A stretch of 64,000 bases of DNA, taken from Falsiroseomonas sp051433165 (GTDB lineage: Bacteria > Pseudomonadota > Alphaproteobacteria > Acetobacterales > Acetobacteraceae). The notes below the pieces were generated by a model that saw nothing but the letters and a program-made list of their open reading frames with translations, was not told the origin of the DNA and did no database searches. The position numbers and the translations under genes are program-made. Below, piece by piece: positions 57,172-64,000 of the stretch; position 1 is the stretch's first letter; the number at the start of each line of letters is the position of its first letter. Location: NCBI RefSeq assembly GCF_051433165.1, contig NZ_JBHMFS010000004.1, positions 124,001-188,000 on the forward strand. The letters run 5' to 3'.

Positions 57172-58413
57172 ATGCCCGATATCTACCCCGCCAATCTCAG
57201 CCGCGACGCGGCGCTGCGTGAGCGTGCCGGGCGCGTGATCCCCGGCGGGCTTTGGGGTCACCTCAACGCCGCCCGCCTGCCCGAAGGCTACCCGCAATAC
57301 TACAGCCGCGCCGAGGGCTGCCGGCTGTGGGATGCGGATGGGCGGGAGGTGGTGGATTTCATGTCCTCCTGGGGCCCGATCGTGCTCGGGCACCATGACC
57401 CGGTGGTGGAGGAAGCCGCACGGCGCCAGGCGCAGCTTGGGGATTGCATGAACGGCCCGGCGCCGGTGCTGGTGGAACTGGCGGAGCGCCTGGTCGCCAC
57501 CATCCCGCATGCCGAATGGTGCCTGCTGGCGAAGAACGGCACGGATGCGACCACCGCCTGCGTCACCATTGCCCGGGCAGCGACGCGCAAGCGCAAGGTG
57601 CTGGTGGCGCGCGGGTCCTATCACGGCGCGGTGCCCTGGTGCTCGCCCTCGACCGCCGGCGTCACGGCGGAGGATCGCGCGCATCTGGTCTTCTACGACT
57701 ACAACGATGTGGAATCCGTGCAGGCGGCGGCGGAGGCGGCGAAAGGCGACCTCGCCGGTATCCTCGTCACCGCCTTCCGGCATGACATGTCCCGCACGCT
57801 GGAACTGCCCGACCCCGCCTTCGCCCGCGCGCTGCGCGCCATCTGCGACGAGACCGGGGCGGCGCTGATCCTGGATGATGTGCGCGCCGGCTTCCGGCTG
57901 CATCTCGGCGGGTCGTGGGAATGTGTGGGGGTGCGGCCGGACCTCGCCGCCTATAGCAAGGCAATCGCCAATGGCCACCCGCTGGCCGCCGTGACCGGCG
58001 CCGAATGGCTGCGCCGCGCGGCGACGGAAGTGTTCACCACTGGGTCCTTCTGGTGCGGCGCGGTACCGATGGCGGCGGCGCTGGCGACGCTGGAGGAATT
58101 GCAGCGCATCGACGGCCCCGCCCGCATGCGCGAAATGGGGCAGCGTCTGCGGGACGGCTTCGCGGCCGGCGCGGAGCGGCATGGGCTGCGCATCATCCAG
58201 TCCGGCCCGCCACAGATGCCGCTGCTGCAATTCGAGGGCGATGCGGATTTCCGGCTCGGCGACGCCTTCTGCTCGGCGGCGCTGGCGGCGGGCGCCTATT
58301 TCCACCCGCGCCACAACATGTTCGTCAACTGCGCCCATGACGCGGCGGCGGTGGATCGGGGGCTGGAGGCGGCAGAGGCAGGCTTCGCCGCCGTGGCGCG
58401 TCTTTCAGGCTGA
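57172..58413 (+). CDS. class III aminotransferase (glutamate-1-semialdehyde aminomutase-like)
   Basis: A 413-residue fold-type I PLP enzyme. The ATG at 57172 is preferred to 57160 because GGAG lies 7 nt before it. VIPGGLWGHLNAAR and WDADGREVVDFMSSWGPIVL resemble aminomutase N-termini; AKNGTDATTACVTIARAAT, GSYHG and LILDDVRAGFRLH (PLP-binding Asp) follow, and the Schiff-base Lys is in YSKAIANGHPLAAVTG. Although similar to HemL it lies in a catabolic setting, so transamination of an omega- or beta-amino compound is more likely than porphyrin synthesis. Its stop overlaps the convergent amidase by 9 bp. Confidence 0.9.
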   Translation: MPDIYPANLSRDAALRERAGRVIPGGLWGHLNAARLPEGYPQYYSRAEGCRLWDADGREVVDFMSSWGPIVLGHHDPVVEEAARRQAQLGDCMNGPAPVLVELAERLVATIPHAEWCLLAKNGTDATTACVTIARAATRKRKVLVARGSYHGAVPWCSPSTAGVTAEDRAHLVFYDYNDVESVQAAAEAAKGDLAGILVTAFRHDMSRTLELPDPAFARALRAICDETGAALILDDVRAGFRLHLGGSWECVGVRPDLAAYSKAIANGHPLAAVTGAEWLRRAATEVFTTGSFWCGAVPMAAALATLEELQRIDGPARMREMGQRLRDGFAAGAERHGLRIIQSGPPQMPLLQFEGDADFRLGDAFCSAALAAGAYFHPRHNMFVNCAHDAAAVDRGLEAAEAGFAAVARLSG

Positions 58414-59838
58414 AGGCGGGCGGTGCTGCGCCCAGGGGCGGTCCTGCTCCAGGATCGCGCCGAGGCGCAGCAGGCTCATATCCGCGCCCCAGGGGCCGAC
58501 CAACTGCACCGCAGTCGGCAGCCCATCCTTCGCGAAGCCGGAGGGGATGGTCAGCGCAGGGTGGCCGGTCAGGTTGAAGGGGTACATGTAGCTGGACCAG
58601 CCCTGGCGGGTGATGCCGCACAACTCGCCCTCGATCTCGATCTGGCCATCGGCGGCGTCGAAATCCGCGGGCAGGGCGGTGCGCGTCAGCGTCGGCGTGA
58701 CCAGCACATCGTAGCGGCCGAACAGGCCCTGGATGGTGCGGAACAGCTGCGTGCGGGCGAATTGCGCCTCGCGGAACTGGGTCAGGGAGAAGCCCGAGCC
58801 ACGCTCCATGAAGGCCAGCAGCACCGGATCCATCTGGTTGTGCCACTGCGCCAGATGCGGCGTGCAGCTTACGAAGAAGCCGGCCTGGTACATGATGCGG
58901 CCGGGGAACTCCATCCAGTCGATCGGGTCCGTCACCTCCTCCACGAAGGCGCCGCGGGCGGACAGGGCATCGAGGCTGGCCAGTGTGTTCTCCGCCATCT
59001 CTGCCTGCACCTTCGCGTTGCAGGCGCGCGCGATGTAGCCGACGCGCAGCCCGTGCAGATCGCCGCCGATCAGCCCCGGCGGCACCGGCGCCAGGCCCGG
59101 GCCGCGCAGGCTCTGCGCGTCGCGCTCGCTGGGTCCGGCAATGACGGAGAACATCACCGCCGCATCGCTGACGGTGCGCGTCATTGGCCCCGCATAGACG
59201 TTATTCGCAAAAGTGTCGGCCGAGGCTTCCCACGGCACCGTGCCGAGCGTCGCCTTCAGCCCGACCAGGCCGCAGCAGGCGGCCGGGATGCGGACGGAGC
59301 CTGCACCGTCCGTGCCGAGCCCGAGCGGCCCCAGCCCTGCCGCGACCGCCGCCGCCGCACCGCCGGAGGACCCGCCGGTGGTGCGGGAAAGATCCCACGG
59401 ATTGCGCGTCGTGCCGAAGCTCGGCCCGTCCGTCAGCCCCTTATGGCCGAACTCCGGCATGGTGGTCTTGCCGACCAGAATGCCGCCCGCCGCCTTCAGC
59501 CGCGCCGCCGTCGCGTCGTCACGCGTCGGCACGTTGTTGGCGAAGATGGCGGAGCCGTGCGTCGTCAGCACATCGGCGGTATCGACCTGGTCCTTGATGT
59601 GCATCGGCACGCCGTGCAGCGCGCCAAGGGGCGCGCCATCCATCACCGCCTGTTCCGCCCGGCGCGCGGCTTCCATCGCCTGGTCGTGCAGCACCGTGAC
59701 GAAGCAGTTCAGGCGCGGCTGCTCCCGGTCGATCGCGGCCAGCACCGCCTGCGTCAGGTCCACCGGCGACAGACGCCGCCGGCGGATCAGCGCGGCCGCC
59801 CTGGTTGCCGGCATGAACAGCAGATCGGTGTCGTCCAT
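58405..59838 (-). CDS. amidase, amidase-signature family
   Basis: A 477-residue amidase-signature enzyme starting at ATG 59838 after AAGGAAACGG. The catalytic triad is complete: Lys82 in HIKDQVDT, Ser157 in GGSSGG and nucleophile Ser181 in GTDGAGSVRIPA. GVPMHIKD and GKTTMPEFGHKG are family landmarks. It would hydrolyse an amide to acid and ammonia in the cytosol. It is divergent from the binding protein gene at 59943 across a 104-bp spacer with GATATATC and converges on the aminotransferase gene. Confidence 0.94.
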   Translation of the reverse strand: MDDTDLLFMPATRAAALIRRRRLSPVDLTQAVLAAIDREQPRLNCFVTVLHDQAMEAARRAEQAVMDGAPLGALHGVPMHIKDQVDTADVLTTHGSAIFANNVPTRDDATAARLKAAGGILVGKTTMPEFGHKGLTDGPSFGTTRNPWDLSRTTGGSSGGAAAAVAAGLGPLGLGTDGAGSVRIPAACCGLVGLKATLGTVPWEASADTFANNVYAGPMTRTVSDAAVMFSVIAGPSERDAQSLRGPGLAPVPPGLIGGDLHGLRVGYIARACNAKVQAEMAENTLASLDALSARGAFVEEVTDPIDWMEFPGRIMYQAGFFVSCTPHLAQWHNQMDPVLLAFMERGSGFSLTQFREAQFARTQLFRTIQGLFGRYDVLVTPTLTRTALPADFDAADGQIEIEGELCGITRQGWSSYMYPFNLTGHPALTIPSGFAKDGLPTAVQLVGPWGADMSLLRLGAILEQDRPWAQHRPPSA

Positions 59839-59889
59839 CGTCCGTTTCCTTCTTGCGCAGACCGCTTCCTGGGGGTCATGCTGGCATAG

Positions 59890-59897
59890 GATATATC
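59890..59897. promoter_or_regulatory. GATATATC palindrome, site 3 (amidase/binding protein divergent spacer)
   Basis: Perfect palindrome within CATAGGATATATCGAAC, 52 bp from the amidase start and 45 bp from the binding protein start. It matches sites at 52583 and 57140. Confidence 0.45.
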
Positions 59898-59942
59898 GAA
59901 CGGCGAGGGGCCAACCCCGCCAGGGCAGGAGGAAATCGAGGC

Positions 59943-61517
59943 ATGTCGCAAATCCAGATCGGGCGCCGAGGCCTGATGGCAGGCGGCACCGCCCTTGCCG
60001 CCTCCGGCCTGATCCGCCCACCCGAGGCACGCGCTGCCAGCCAGCTCAACCTGGTGCTGGAATCGGAGGTCGTGATCCTCGACCCCTATATGACCACGGC
60101 GGCGATCACGCGGACCTTCGGCTTCCACATCTTCGACACGCTCTATGCGATGGATGGCCAGGGCCGCATCCAGCCGCAGATGGTGGAAAGCCACACCACT
60201 TCCGCCGACCGCCTCACCTGGAACTTCACCCTGCGGCCGGGGATGAAGTTCCATGACGGATCGCCCGTCACCTCCACCGATGTCGTACTGTCGCTGCAAC
60301 GCTGGATGCCGAAGGATGCGCTGGGGCGCATGCTGCGGGACGCGCATGCAAGCCTGACGACGAAGGGCACGCTCGGCTTCGAACTGGTACTGAAGCGGCC
60401 CTTCCCGCTGGTGCTGGATGTGCTCGGCAAGCCGAACGCGCCGGTGCCCTTCATCCTGCCGGAACGCCTGGCGCGCACCTCGGGCGACACGCGCATCACG
60501 GAGATTATCGGCTCCGGCCCCTTTCGCTTCCGCCCGGACCAGTGGCGGCCCGGCAACTACATGGTGCTGGAGAAATTCGCGGATTACGTGCCGCGCCGCG
60601 AGGCGCCGGATTTCCTTTCCGGCGGCAAGGTAGTGAAGGTGGACAGCCTGTCGCTGCGCGTCATGCCGGACCAGGCGACGGGGGCCACGGCGCTACTGGC
60701 GAATGAGATCGACTACCAGCAATACGTGCCCTTCGATTGGATTCCGCGCCTTGAACGCTCCCGCGACGTGAAGCTGCTGTCGCTTGGTGGGCTGCATCAG
60801 TTCCAGGGCAATTTCCGCCTGAACCACGCGGCCCCGCCCTTCGACGACCCCGCCGTGCGCCGCGTGTTGTGGAAGCTGGTGGACCAGAACACCGTGCTGC
60901 AGGCGATCGGCGTGCCGGAGCGGTTCCGCGCGCCGCAATGCACGTCCTTCTGGATGTGCGATGCGCCCTACAGCACCGATGCCGGGGCGGAGGGTGCGAA
61001 ATACTCCATCTCGGAGGCGAGGGCGGAGCTGGCGAAAACCTCCTATGCCGGTCAGCCGGTGCAGTTCCTGCAGGTGGCGGGCTCCATTTCCCAGACCGCG
61101 GCGCAGGTGCTTGTGCAGAACATGAAGCAGGCCGGCTTCACGGTGGATGAGCAGCAGATGGATTGGGGCACCGTGCTCGCCCGCCGTGCGCGGCGGGATG
61201 GGTGGAGCATGTTCGCCGTGTATTCCAACGGCGTCGACATGATCACGCCGCTGACCCATTTCTACATCGCCAGCACCTGTGCCGACTTCCCCGGCTGGTC
61301 CTGCGACGAACGCATTCCCCGCCTGACGCAGGATTTCGCCAATGCGGAAACCCCGGCGGAGCGCCAGCGACTGACGGCGGAAATCCAGCGCCTGTCCTAT
61401 GAGCTGACACCCTCCGTCATGTGGGGCCAGTTCACCATTCCGGCGGCCTATCGCACCTCGCTCAGCGGGTTGATGGAATCGTCCTTCCCGATCTTCTGGA
61501 ACGTGGAGAAGACCTGA
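59943..61517 (+). CDS. ABC transporter substrate-binding protein, family 5
   Basis: A 524-residue binding protein starting at ATG 59943 after AGGAGG. The leader MSQIQIGRRGLMAGGTALAA is twin-arginine-like and ends near EARAAS. Family motifs are LTWNFTLRPGMKFHDGSPVT, GSGPFRFRPDQW, PFDDPAVRRVLWKLVDQNTV and YELTPSVMWGQ. It has no adjacent permease in the window, though an ATPase gene of the same importer class lies at the right edge. It shares the spacer with the amidase gene. Confidence 0.94.
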   Translation: MSQIQIGRRGLMAGGTALAASGLIRPPEARAASQLNLVLESEVVILDPYMTTAAITRTFGFHIFDTLYAMDGQGRIQPQMVESHTTSADRLTWNFTLRPGMKFHDGSPVTSTDVVLSLQRWMPKDALGRMLRDAHASLTTKGTLGFELVLKRPFPLVLDVLGKPNAPVPFILPERLARTSGDTRITEIIGSGPFRFRPDQWRPGNYMVLEKFADYVPRREAPDFLSGGKVVKVDSLSLRVMPDQATGATALLANEIDYQQYVPFDWIPRLERSRDVKLLSLGGLHQFQGNFRLNHAAPPFDDPAVRRVLWKLVDQNTVLQAIGVPERFRAPQCTSFWMCDAPYSTDAGAEGAKYSISEARAELAKTSYAGQPVQFLQVAGSISQTAAQVLVQNMKQAGFTVDEQQMDWGTVLARRARRDGWSMFAVYSNGVDMITPLTHFYIASTCADFPGWSCDERIPRLTQDFANAETPAERQRLTAEIQRLSYELTPSVMWGQFTIPAAYRTSLSGLMESSFPIFWNVEKT

Positions 61518-61591
61518 CGCCACTCTCTCCGCTTGCCATGGGGGGCGGGTGGTTCCTACGCTCCGCTGTGTTCAAACGGGAGAGCAATGAT

Positions 61592-63148
61592 ATGACCATC
61601 GGACGCAGGACGCTCGGCAAAGGCCTTGCCGCGGCAGGCGGGCTTGCCATTCCGGGGCTGCCCATTTTAGGGCTGAGCGGGCGGGAGGCGCAGGCGCAGC
61701 GGGCGCAGGATACGCTGCGCCTGGTGTTCCGCGACGCGGTGCCGAATATCGACCCCTATTTCAACAGCCAGCGCACCGGGCTGATCCTTGGCCACCAGGC
61801 GTGGGACGGGCTGGTGCACCGTGACCCCGAGACCTTCCGCGTCGTTCCGGCCATGGCGACGGAATGGCGCTGGGTGAACCCCTTGCTGCTGGAATTCACC
61901 CTGCGCCAGGGCGTGAAGTTCCATGATGGCAGCCCCTTCACCGCGGCGGATGCGGTCTACACGCTCAACACCGTCTCCAACCCCGACACCCGCGTCGCGA
62001 CGCCCAGCAACTACGCCTGGATCGAGCGTGCGGAGGCGGATGGTGACTTCAAGCTGCGCCTGCACCTCAAGCGGCCGACACCGGCGGCGCTGGACTACCT
62101 GGCGCTCGTCACGCCGATCTGGCCGAAGGCGTATCGGGAACGGGTTGGCGTGGAAGGCTACAGCCGCGCGCCGATGGGTGCCGGCCCCTACAAGATCACG
62201 AAGTTCGATGTCGCGACGGGCGTCGAATACGAACGCTTCGACGACTATTACGAGAGCGGCCCCAAGGGCAAGCCGGCGATCCGCCGCATGACCGTGCGCT
62301 TCGTGACGGATGCGGCGACGGAGCTGACGGAGCTGCTGGCACAGCGCGTCGACTGGATCTGGAACATGAACCCGGACCAGGTGCCGAACGTCAACCGCAT
62401 TCCCTTCCTGCAGACGCTGCGGCAGGAATCCATGCGGATTGGCTATCTCAGCCTGGATGCCGCTGGACGCAGCGGCGACAACCCGATGAAGAACCTGAAG
62501 GTGCGCCAGGCGGTGTGGCACGCGATCGACCGCAAGACGATCGCGGAACGCCTGGTTACCGGCGGGTCCCGCGTGCCGGTGGCGCCCTGCTATCCCAGCC
62601 AGTTCGGCTGCAATGCCGATGCCGCGGTGCAGTATGACTACAACCCGGACAAGGCGAAGCAGCTTCTGGCCGAGGCCGGCTACCCGAACGGCTTCGACAT
62701 CGAGCTGACCAGCTACGTCCAGCCGCGCCAGTGGTCCGAGGCGGTGCAGAGCTACCTGCAGGCCGTCGGCATCCGCGCCCGCCTGAACCTGTTGCAGGTG
62801 GCAGCCCAGATCCAGCGCGCCTGGCGTGGCGAACTGGCGATGTCGATGGGAAGCTGGGGCAGCTATTCCATTAACGACGTCTCCGCCATCCTGCCCAACT
62901 TCTTCGGCGGCACCAACGACGACTATGCCCGCGACGAGGAGTTGCAGCGCCTGCTGGTGGAAGGTGGTTCGAGCGCCGATGAAGCGGTTCGCAACGCCGC
63001 CTATTCCGCCGCCATCAAGCGGATCACGGAGCAGGCGTATTGGGTGCCGCTGCACACCTACGTCAACACCTACGCCTTCACCCGCCAGCTCGACTTCAAG
63101 GCCTTCCCGGACGAGCTGCCGCGCTTCTACCTGGCGAAGTGGAAGTGA
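61592..63148 (+). CDS. ABC transporter substrate-binding protein, family 5
   Basis: A 518-residue binding protein with leader MTIGRRTLGKGLAAAGGLAI, close to the Tat consensus (RRTLGK), and a probable cleavage after EAQAQ. Motifs include LLLEFTLRQGVKFHDGSPFT, MGAGPYKITKFD and LKVRQAVWHAIDRKTIAERL. The start at 61592 follows GGGAGAGC; the frame is open upstream into the previous gene but without a better start. It lies 74 bp after another family 5 gene, so the two may be co-transcribed. Confidence 0.94.
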   Translation: MTIGRRTLGKGLAAAGGLAIPGLPILGLSGREAQAQRAQDTLRLVFRDAVPNIDPYFNSQRTGLILGHQAWDGLVHRDPETFRVVPAMATEWRWVNPLLLEFTLRQGVKFHDGSPFTAADAVYTLNTVSNPDTRVATPSNYAWIERAEADGDFKLRLHLKRPTPAALDYLALVTPIWPKAYRERVGVEGYSRAPMGAGPYKITKFDVATGVEYERFDDYYESGPKGKPAIRRMTVRFVTDAATELTELLAQRVDWIWNMNPDQVPNVNRIPFLQTLRQESMRIGYLSLDAAGRSGDNPMKNLKVRQAVWHAIDRKTIAERLVTGGSRVPVAPCYPSQFGCNADAAVQYDYNPDKAKQLLAEAGYPNGFDIELTSYVQPRQWSEAVQSYLQAVGIRARLNLLQVAAQIQRAWRGELAMSMGSWGSYSINDVSAILPNFFGGTNDDYARDEELQRLLVEGGSSADEAVRNAAYSAAIKRITEQAYWVPLHTYVNTYAFTRQLDFKAFPDELPRFYLAKWK

Positions 63149-63151
63149 TGC

Positions 63152-63169
63152 GTCACCCTTCGAGGTGAC
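63152..63169. other. hairpin at convergent gene ends
   Basis: GTCACC-CTTCGA-GGTGAC is a 6-bp perfect stem whose loop contains TTCG. It spans the stop region of the ATPase gene, 3 bp after the binding protein stop. It lacks a T-tract; a weak bidirectional terminator is possible. Confidence 0.35.
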
Positions 63170-64000
63170 ACTCCACGAGGCCTGCCGCGAAAGCGGTGGG
63201 CCTCGGCGCCTGCGTCGCGCAGGGCGCGAAGACCTTCGGGCAGCGCGGATGAAAGCGGCAGCCCGGCGGCACATTCGCCGGGTCCGGCATGATGTCGCCG
63301 AGGCCCACATCCGGCACGCCCAGCCCGGGCTCCGGCGTCAGCACGCTGGCCAGAAGCGCCTGGGTGTAGGGGTGGCGCGGGTTGGTGAAAAGCGCCTCGG
63401 ATTCCTGGCGCTCCACGATGCGGCCGAGATACATCACGGCCACCTCGCTCGCGACATGTTCGACCACGGCCAGGTTGTGGCTGATGAACAGGTAGGTCAG
63501 GCCGAGGTCGCGGCGCAGTTCATCCAGCAGGTTCAGGATCTGCGCCTGCACGGAGACATCCAGCGCGCTGGTCGGCTCGTCGCAGATGACGATGCGCGGC
63601 CGCAGCACCAGCGCGCGCGCGATCGCCACGCGCTGCCGCTGGCCGCCCGAGAGCTGGGAGGGAAAGCGCCCGCCCTGTTCCGCCGATAGGCCGACGCGTT
63701 CCAGCGCCTCGCCCACCCGCCGCGCCACATTCGCGCGGTCGATATTGCCCTGTGCCACCAGCGGCATCGCCACGATGTCTTGCACCCGGCGGCGCGGGTT
63801 CAGTGAGGAGAAGGGGTCCTGGAACACCGGCTGGATCAGCCGCGCGCGGGCCTTGCGGTCCATATCCGCCAAGCGCTGGCCATCCACCAGCACGTCACCG
63901 GAGGTAGGCGGCAGCAGGCCGAGGATCATGCGGGCCAGCGTCGATTTGCCGCAGCCGCTTTCCCCCACCACGCCGAGCACGCTGCCCGGCGGCACGGCGA
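63153..64000 (-). CDS. ABC transporter ATP-binding protein (OppF/DppF type), N-terminus beyond window
   Basis: The 282 visible codons run from the right edge to TGA at 63153. Walker A GESGCGKS, Q-loop PVFQDPFSSLNPRRR, signature LSGGQRQR, Walker B IVICDEPTSALD and the Cys-rich C-terminal CRFHPRCPKVFAPC identify an oligopeptide/dipeptide importer ATPase. The N-terminal strand before Walker A lies outside. It is likely part of the importer served by the two neighbouring family 5 binding proteins, although the strands are convergent. Confidence 0.93.
   Translation of the reverse strand, partial: AVPPGSVLGVVGESGCGKSTLARMILGLLPPTSGDVLVDGQRLADMDRKARARLIQPVFQDPFSSLNPRRRVQDIVAMPLVAQGNIDRANVARRVGEALERVGLSAEQGGRFPSQLSGGQRQRVAIARALVLRPRIVICDEPTSALDVSVQAQILNLLDELRRDLGLTYLFISHNLAVVEHVASEVAVMYLGRIVERQESEALFTNPRHPYTQALLASVLTPEPGLGVPDVGLGDIMPDPANVPPGCRFHPRCPKVFAPCATQAPRPTAFAAGLVECHLEG

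Overview
The window looks like a chromosome segment of a high-GC alphaproteobacterium, most probably an Acetobacteraceae member of the Roseomonas type. The grounds are the very high GC content with strong GC3 bias, the expanded set of Bug-type (TctC) solute-binding proteins without TctA/TctB partners, the alphaproteobacterial pairing of ornithine decarboxylase with homospermidine synthase, and the number of organic-acid, opine and amide catabolic clusters. The taxon is an inference from gene content. No rRNA, tRNA, CRISPR array, insertion sequence or phage gene was seen. About 58 protein genes are called, packed tightly with many ATGA, GTGA or TGATG start/stop overlaps.

Layout. 1-5403 (minus): an acyl-CoA dehydrogenase / SDR / MaoC-like operon, a MATE exporter and two Bug proteins. 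5455-9151 (minus): an operon resembling ureide catabolism (two Asp/Glu-racemase-superfamily proteins, a HIU-hydrolase homologue, a PuuE allantoinase, a TraB/GumN protein), several members of which lack expected catalytic residues. 9217-12928: Bug plus BMP-family binding proteins, MscL and an M20 hydrolase. 12994-27425: a large import-and-oxidation island with two sets of three-component (alpha, beta, 2Fe-2S gamma) flavoprotein dehydrogenases of the opine/hydroxyproline type, an extra flavoprotein, an SDR and a split oligopeptide-type ABC importer with two paralogous binding proteins. 27426-33656: a quinone-oxidoreductase-like enzyme, a flavoprotein, a DUF1289 protein, a MmgE/PrpD protein and two Bug genes, one of them frameshifted.

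33711-41279: a GntR regulator, a hydrolase, a peptide-type binding protein and a polyamine module (agmatinase-like, ornithine decarboxylase, homospermidine synthase). The decarboxylase appears to have a structured leader of about 470 nt behind a good sigma-70-like promoter. 41334-46003: an IclR regulator and a PotABCD-like importer with a fused double permease. 46266-50226: an NMT1-type ABC importer in one operon with a cytosine-deaminase-like amidohydrolase. 50228-63148: a penicillin-acylase-like hydrolase, a GntR regulator, a fused E1 alpha-beta dehydrogenase, a class III aminotransferase, an amidase and three peptide-type binding proteins. Three of its intergenic regions carry the same AT-rich GATATATC palindrome, suggesting a regulon. 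The window ends inside an oligopeptide-type ABC ATPase.

Overall the segment is a scavenging region: periplasmic binding proteins capture organic acids, peptide-like compounds, polyamines and pyrimidine-like compounds, which local oxidases, amidases, deaminases and acyl-CoA enzymes would then degrade. Substrates are not determinable from sequence alone.
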